NCBI RefSeq assembly: GCF_937898925.1
Contig: NZ_CALDKF010000073.1
Coordinates: 1 to 26,399 of the forward strand
Reading direction: 5' to 3'
DNA length: 26,399 nt
DNA from: an uncultured Methanobrevibacter sp.
GTDB lineage: Archaea > Methanobacteriota > Methanobacteria > Methanobacteriales > Methanobacteriaceae
Below are positions 23,561 through 26,399 of this stretch, piece by piece. Both the position numbers and the translations under genes were made by a program. Under the pieces are notes generated by a model that was not told where the DNA came from, did no database searches, and saw nothing but the letters and a program-made list of their open reading frames with translations. Within the stretch, counting starts at the first letter, position 1. The number at the start of each line of letters is the position of its first letter.

Positions 23561-23668
23561 AGAATAAAAATTACTTTATCAATATAACTTTAAAAAAATT
23601 AAAATAAATTTAATTTTGATTTTTTAAGTTAATCAATTATATTGATATTAATTTGGAGGAAATTATTT

Positions 23669-24334
23669 ATGCATATTATGGAAGGATATTTACCATTAAC
23701 ATGGTGTATCATATGGTTCGTCATATCATTCATCATCGTTGCATTTGGTATTTATCAAATTAAAAAAATCGTAGATGAAACCCCTGAATCCAAAGCATTA
23801 CTTGCTGTAAGTGGAGCATTCATGTTCATCTTATCATCTTTAAAATTACCTTCTGTTACTGGAAGTTGTTCTCACCCTTGTGGTAACGGATTAGGTGCAG
23901 CATTATTCGGCCCTGCTGTAACTGCTGTACTCGCAACTATCGTACTTTTATTCCAAGCTTTATTACTCGCACACGGTGGATTAACCACTTTAGGTGCAAA
24001 CATCTTCTCAATGGGTATTGTAGGTCCATTCGTAGCTTGGATTGTATACAAAGGTTTAACTAAAGCTAATATCTCATCCACTATTGCAATCTTCTTTGCA
24101 GCATTCTTAGGTGACTTATTAACTTACGTAGCTACTTCATTCCAATTAGCTTTCGCATTCCCTGCTCCTACTTTCGGATCAGCATTAACCAAGTTCTTAG
24201 TTATTTTCGCAGTAACTCAAGTACCATTAGCTATTGGTGAAGGTATCTTAACAGTAATCATCTGGGACAGATTAAAAGCTTACAAACCAAAATTATTAGA
24301 CAAATTAGGTGCATTAGCTCCTAATGAAGCATAA
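23669..24334 (+). CDS. cbiM: ECF cobalt transporter S component CbiM
   Basis: Substrate-binding membrane subunit that imports Co2+ for corrinoid synthesis. 221 residues with about six or seven TM segments. The start is the ATG at 23669, giving MHIMEGYLP: the free N-terminus, His2 and His69 (SCSHPCG) are the metal ligands of this family. An earlier in-frame start at 23642 would destroy this site, and GGAGG sits 8 bases before 23669. First gene of cbiMNQO; the spacing to cbiN is 10 bases. Nickel (NikM) cannot be excluded by sequence alone. Confidence 0.93.
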   Translation: MHIMEGYLPLTWCIIWFVISFIIVAFGIYQIKKIVDETPESKALLAVSGAFMFILSSLKLPSVTGSCSHPCGNGLGAALFGPAVTAVLATIVLLFQALLLAHGGLTTLGANIFSMGIVGPFVAWIVYKGLTKANISSTIAIFFAAFLGDLLTYVATSFQLAFAFPAPTFGSALTKFLVIFAVTQVPLAIGEGILTVIIWDRLKAYKPKLLDKLGALAPNEA

Positions 24335-24344
24335 GGTGATTAAC

Positions 24345-24632
24345 ATGGAAAGATCAACATTATTAATTTTAGCAGCTGTTTGTATTATATTGTTCATTGC
24401 ACCACTCGTTATGTTCAGTGGTCATGGAGAAGACGACGGATACTTTGGTGGAGCAGACGACGCAGCTGGTGAAGCTATTGAAGAATCTGGTTTTGAACCT
24501 TGGTTCTCATCAATTTGGGAACCACCTAGTGGTGAAATAGAAAGTTTATTATTCGCTCTTCAAGCAGCTATAGGAGCAATCATTATTGGTTACTTCTTCG
24601 GTTACTGGAGAGGACAAGGTAAAGAAGAATAA
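24345..24632 (+). CDS. cbiN: Cobalt transporter accessory subunit CbiN
   Basis: 95 residues: TM helix (about 5-25), an extracytoplasmic loop with SGHGEDDGYFGGADDAAGE and EPWF, and a second TM helix (about 67-87). It stimulates CbiM activity. The ATG at 24345 with GGTGA upstream is used in preference to an upstream start at 24324, which overlaps cbiM. Confidence 0.9.
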   Translation: MERSTLLILAAVCIILFIAPLVMFSGHGEDDGYFGGADDAAGEAIEESGFEPWFSSIWEPPSGEIESLLFALQAAIGAIIIGYFFGYWRGQGKEE

Positions 24633-24722
24633 TTCTTCTTTATCCATTTTTCTTTTTTTTAAAATTTTTTAATAAAAGTGAATATTGAAAATTTAAATTA
24701 TTGAATAATTTTTAGTGATTTT
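24633..24722 (+). terminator. T-rich gap between cbiN and cbiQ
   Basis: 90 bases with a T8 run at about 24652-24659 after TTCTTCTTTATCCATTTTTC, and further T6 tracts. This resembles an archaeal terminator, so cbiMN and cbiQO transcripts may be made in different amounts. No clear second promoter. Confidence 0.4.
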
Positions 24723-25415
24723 ATGAAATTTGATATGGATTATATTGCTCACAATAATGAATTAAGTGAAACAAATCCTTATTTTAAACTGTTTTTAACA
24801 ATAATTCTATTAATTGTAACTTTAGCGTTGGATAATCTGTATTTTGATATTTTTATATTCATTGTGATGTCTATTGTAATATTGGCAATAGCAAAAATCA
24901 ATTATAGGTCATACTTAAAATTCTTGACAATTCCAATGGCATTTCTAGTAATAACATGTATATTCTTAATATTCTTCTTTGGAAAAGGAGATGTTATCTA
25001 TGAAACAGGAATATTCGGCATTGTTGTTACAACAGACTCATGGCATTATGGTATTTACACATTCTTTAGGGTTATGGGATGTTTGCCTTCATTAGGTTTC
25101 CTTGCTCTAACAACACCAATTGCAAAGATTTTCCATTGCCTTGATACAATGAAAGTGCCAAAAATACTTATTGAAATTGGACTTTTAATGTATAATACAA
25201 TATTCATATTTCTTAATGAAATCGATACAATGCAAAAAGCACAAAAAACAAGAATGGGGTATAATTCTTATATGAATTCAATGAAATGTTTAGCAGATCT
25301 TATCAGTAACATATTCTTAAGGTCTTTAGATAAAAGTGAAACATTGCAAAATAGTTTAGATTCAAGAGGTTATGCTGGAGAGCTTCCAGTTTATGTACCG
25401 CCAAAGGAGGAATAA
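24723..25415 (+). CDS. cbiQ: ECF transporter T component CbiQ
   Basis: Transmembrane coupling subunit, 230 residues with about five TM segments. The two ARG-type coupling motifs that contact the ATPase are seen as QKTRMGYN and LDSRGYAGE. ATG at 24723. It ends 1 base before the cbiO ATG, so the two are coupled. Confidence 0.93.
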   Translation: MKFDMDYIAHNNELSETNPYFKLFLTIILLIVTLALDNLYFDIFIFIVMSIVILAIAKINYRSYLKFLTIPMAFLVITCIFLIFFFGKGDVIYETGIFGIVVTTDSWHYGIYTFFRVMGCLPSLGFLALTTPIAKIFHCLDTMKVPKILIEIGLLMYNTIFIFLNEIDTMQKAQKTRMGYNSYMNSMKCLADLISNIFLRSLDKSETLQNSLDSRGYAGELPVYVPPKEE

Positions 25416-25416
25416 A

Positions 25417-26250
25417 ATGTTAGAAGTGAAAAATATCAAATATTCTTACAATAAGGATTACCAAGCACTTAAAGGAGTCAGTTTAAAAGTTGAAGACGGT
25501 GAAATGGTTGCTCTTTTAGGTAAAAATGGTGCTGGAAAATCTACTTTGTTCCTTCATTTGAATGGTATATATGAACCTGATGAAGGCCAAGTCTTTATTG
25601 ATGGCGAAGAATTGAAGTATGATAAGAAAACCTTGCTTAAATTTAGACAGAAAGTAGGAATTGTATTCCAGAATCCTGATGACCAAATCTTTGCACCTAC
25701 CGTGGAAGAGGATGTTGCTTTTGGACCTTTGAACTTAGGATTACCTATGGAAGAAGTTCAAAAAAGGGTAACTGAAAGCTTAGCTCGTGTTGGCATGAGC
25801 GGTTATGAGAAAAAAGCACCTCACCATTTAAGTGGAGGTCAAAAGAAAAGGGTGGCTATTGCAGGAATTCTTGCAATGAGACCTAAAATAATGGTCTTGG
25901 ATGAACCTACTGCAGGTTTAGACCCTCAAGGGGTTACAGCATTGACCAAACTGTTGAAGGAACTTAATGAAGAAGGAATTACAATTATCATCTCAACTCA
26001 TGAGGTCAATCTAGTTCCTGATTACGCAAAAAAAGTTTTCGTTTTAGTGGATGGTCTTTTGATTGCAGAAGGAACTCCTAAGGAAATCTTTTCACAACCT
26101 GAAATTCTTGAACAGGCAAATTTGGAAGTCCCAATTGTTACAACACTTTTCCATGACCTTGAAAAAGAAGGATTTGATATGGAAAACGATTATCCATTAA
26201 CAATTGATGAAGCTAAAGAGAAGTTCAAAGAATTATTGAATAAGCAATAA
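25417..26250 (+). CDS. cbiO: ECF transporter ATPase CbiO
   Basis: ABC ATPase that powers the importer. 277 residues: Walker A GKNGAGKST (about 36-44), Q-loop VFQNPDDQIFAP, signature LSGGQKKR, Walker B IMVLDEPTAGLDPQG and H-loop STHEV. The start is the ATG at 25417 with AGGAGG 7 bases upstream; the 15-codon extension back to 25372 overlaps cbiQ. A CbiO-type C-terminal extension is present after residue about 220. Confidence 0.97.
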   Translation: MLEVKNIKYSYNKDYQALKGVSLKVEDGEMVALLGKNGAGKSTLFLHLNGIYEPDEGQVFIDGEELKYDKKTLLKFRQKVGIVFQNPDDQIFAPTVEEDVAFGPLNLGLPMEEVQKRVTESLARVGMSGYEKKAPHHLSGGQKKRVAIAGILAMRPKIMVLDEPTAGLDPQGVTALTKLLKELNEEGITIIISTHEVNLVPDYAKKVFVLVDGLLIAEGTPKEIFSQPEILEQANLEVPIVTTLFHDLEKEGFDMENDYPLTIDEAKEKFKELLNKQ

Positions 26251-26262
26251 TTCAAAAACTAA

Positions 26263-26271
26263 TTTTTTTTT
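26263..26271 (+). terminator. T9 run after cbiO
   Basis: A T9 tract 12 bases past the cbiO stop, without a hairpin; a typical archaeal termination signal. Confidence 0.6.
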
Positions 26272-26294
26272 AAATCATAAAATTATTCATAACT

Positions 26295-26338
26295 TAATAC
26301 CATAAAGTATTACTCCCAGAAGAAATTAATAATACTTT
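26295..26338. promoter_or_regulatory. Cluster of TAATAC/GTATTA half-sites after cbiO
   Basis: TAATAC (26295-26300), GTATTA (26307-26312) and TAATAC (26330-26335). The last two extend to the perfect dyad AAAGTATTA-N17-TAATACTTT (26304-26338). The same AAGTATTACT occurs in the cbiM promoter. It may be the operator of the next gene, beyond the window. Confidence 0.4.
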
Positions 26339-26399
26339 TCACTATTTTTACATAAAATTATTTTTATTAGAACAAATATCCCTCATTTTAAACATCTAT

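Larger units (their letters stand above)
23232..23668. other. 437-base divergent gap between hypC and cbiM
   Basis: No reading frame worth calling. It contains an 18-base perfect palindrome (23490-23507), the putative cbiM promoter and operator (23531-23560) and a GTATTA half-site at 23380-23385. I find no adenosylcobalamin riboswitch-like conserved boxes. Confidence 0.6.

Noticed and set aside
23232..23668. Cobalamin riboswitch upstream of cbiM
   Set aside because: The region is almost all A/T and lacks the GC-rich conserved boxes and multi-stem layout such a switch needs.

Overview
The window reads as a piece of a Methanobacteriales chromosome, most likely Methanobrevibacter or a close relative. 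The evidence is a very AT-rich sequence, archaeal-type machinery (alanyl-tRNA synthetase, Spt5/NusG, the L11-L1-P0-P1 ribosomal stalk cluster, TFE, ArcS, FtsZ), methanogen genes (archaeal fructose-bisphosphatase, a CofE-like protein, CbiMNQO, HypC) and an adhesin-like secreted protein of the kind common in that genus. No phage, transposase or CRISPR array is visible; this is mainly core genome with a few accessory genes.

Layout. Positions 1-787 hold the 5' part of the bifunctional FBP aldolase/phosphatase (minus strand). 1167-2887 is a two-gene membrane-protein operon: a DUF998 protein and a two-repeat TMEM175/DUF1211 protein whose start overlaps the preceding stop (ATGA). ThiI (2997-4145) and AlaS (4340-7066) follow. 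7315-9142 is a three-gene cassette of two zinc-ribbon membrane proteins and a membrane-anchored alpha/beta hydrolase. 9388-10584 encodes an adhesin-like secreted protein. 10822-16389 is the classic archaeal translation/secretion/division block, read on the minus strand as ftsZ, secE (a 59-codon gene), nusG/spt5, rpl11, rpl1, rplP0, rpl12. It is broken by hairpin or U-rich terminators after ftsZ, secE and rpl12. Inside the rpl1 coding sequence is an RNA element matching the L1 autoregulatory site known from methanococci.

16684-18285 is a divergent pair: a pyruvate-kinase C-domain-like protein (minus) and a CofE-like ligase paralogue (plus). Then come, all on the minus strand, an unusually long TFE-like transcription factor (18403), an HTH-ACT regulator (19761), tRNA-Ile(GAU) (20481), a DUF59/MIP18 protein (20695), a short-form ArcS with the archaeosine synthase motif (21240), an HD-domain protein (22324) and HypC (22962). 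The strand switches at 23241-23668, and cbiM-cbiN-cbiQ-cbiO (an ECF cobalt or nickel importer) fills the rest.

The genes fit an autotrophic hydrogenotroph: gluconeogenesis (FBPase), tRNA charging and modification (AlaS, ThiI, ArcS), ribosome stalk assembly, Sec translocation, division, hydrogenase maturation (HypC) and Co/Ni supply (CbiMNQO). The items most worth a second look are the TFE-like factor with an extra N-terminal winged helix and a charged linker, the L1 mRNA element, the two-repeat TMEM175-like channel, the zinc-ribbon/hydrolase cassette, the GC-rich hairpin behind ftsZ, and GTATTA/TAATAC dyads flanking the cbi operon that resemble NikR-type operators.
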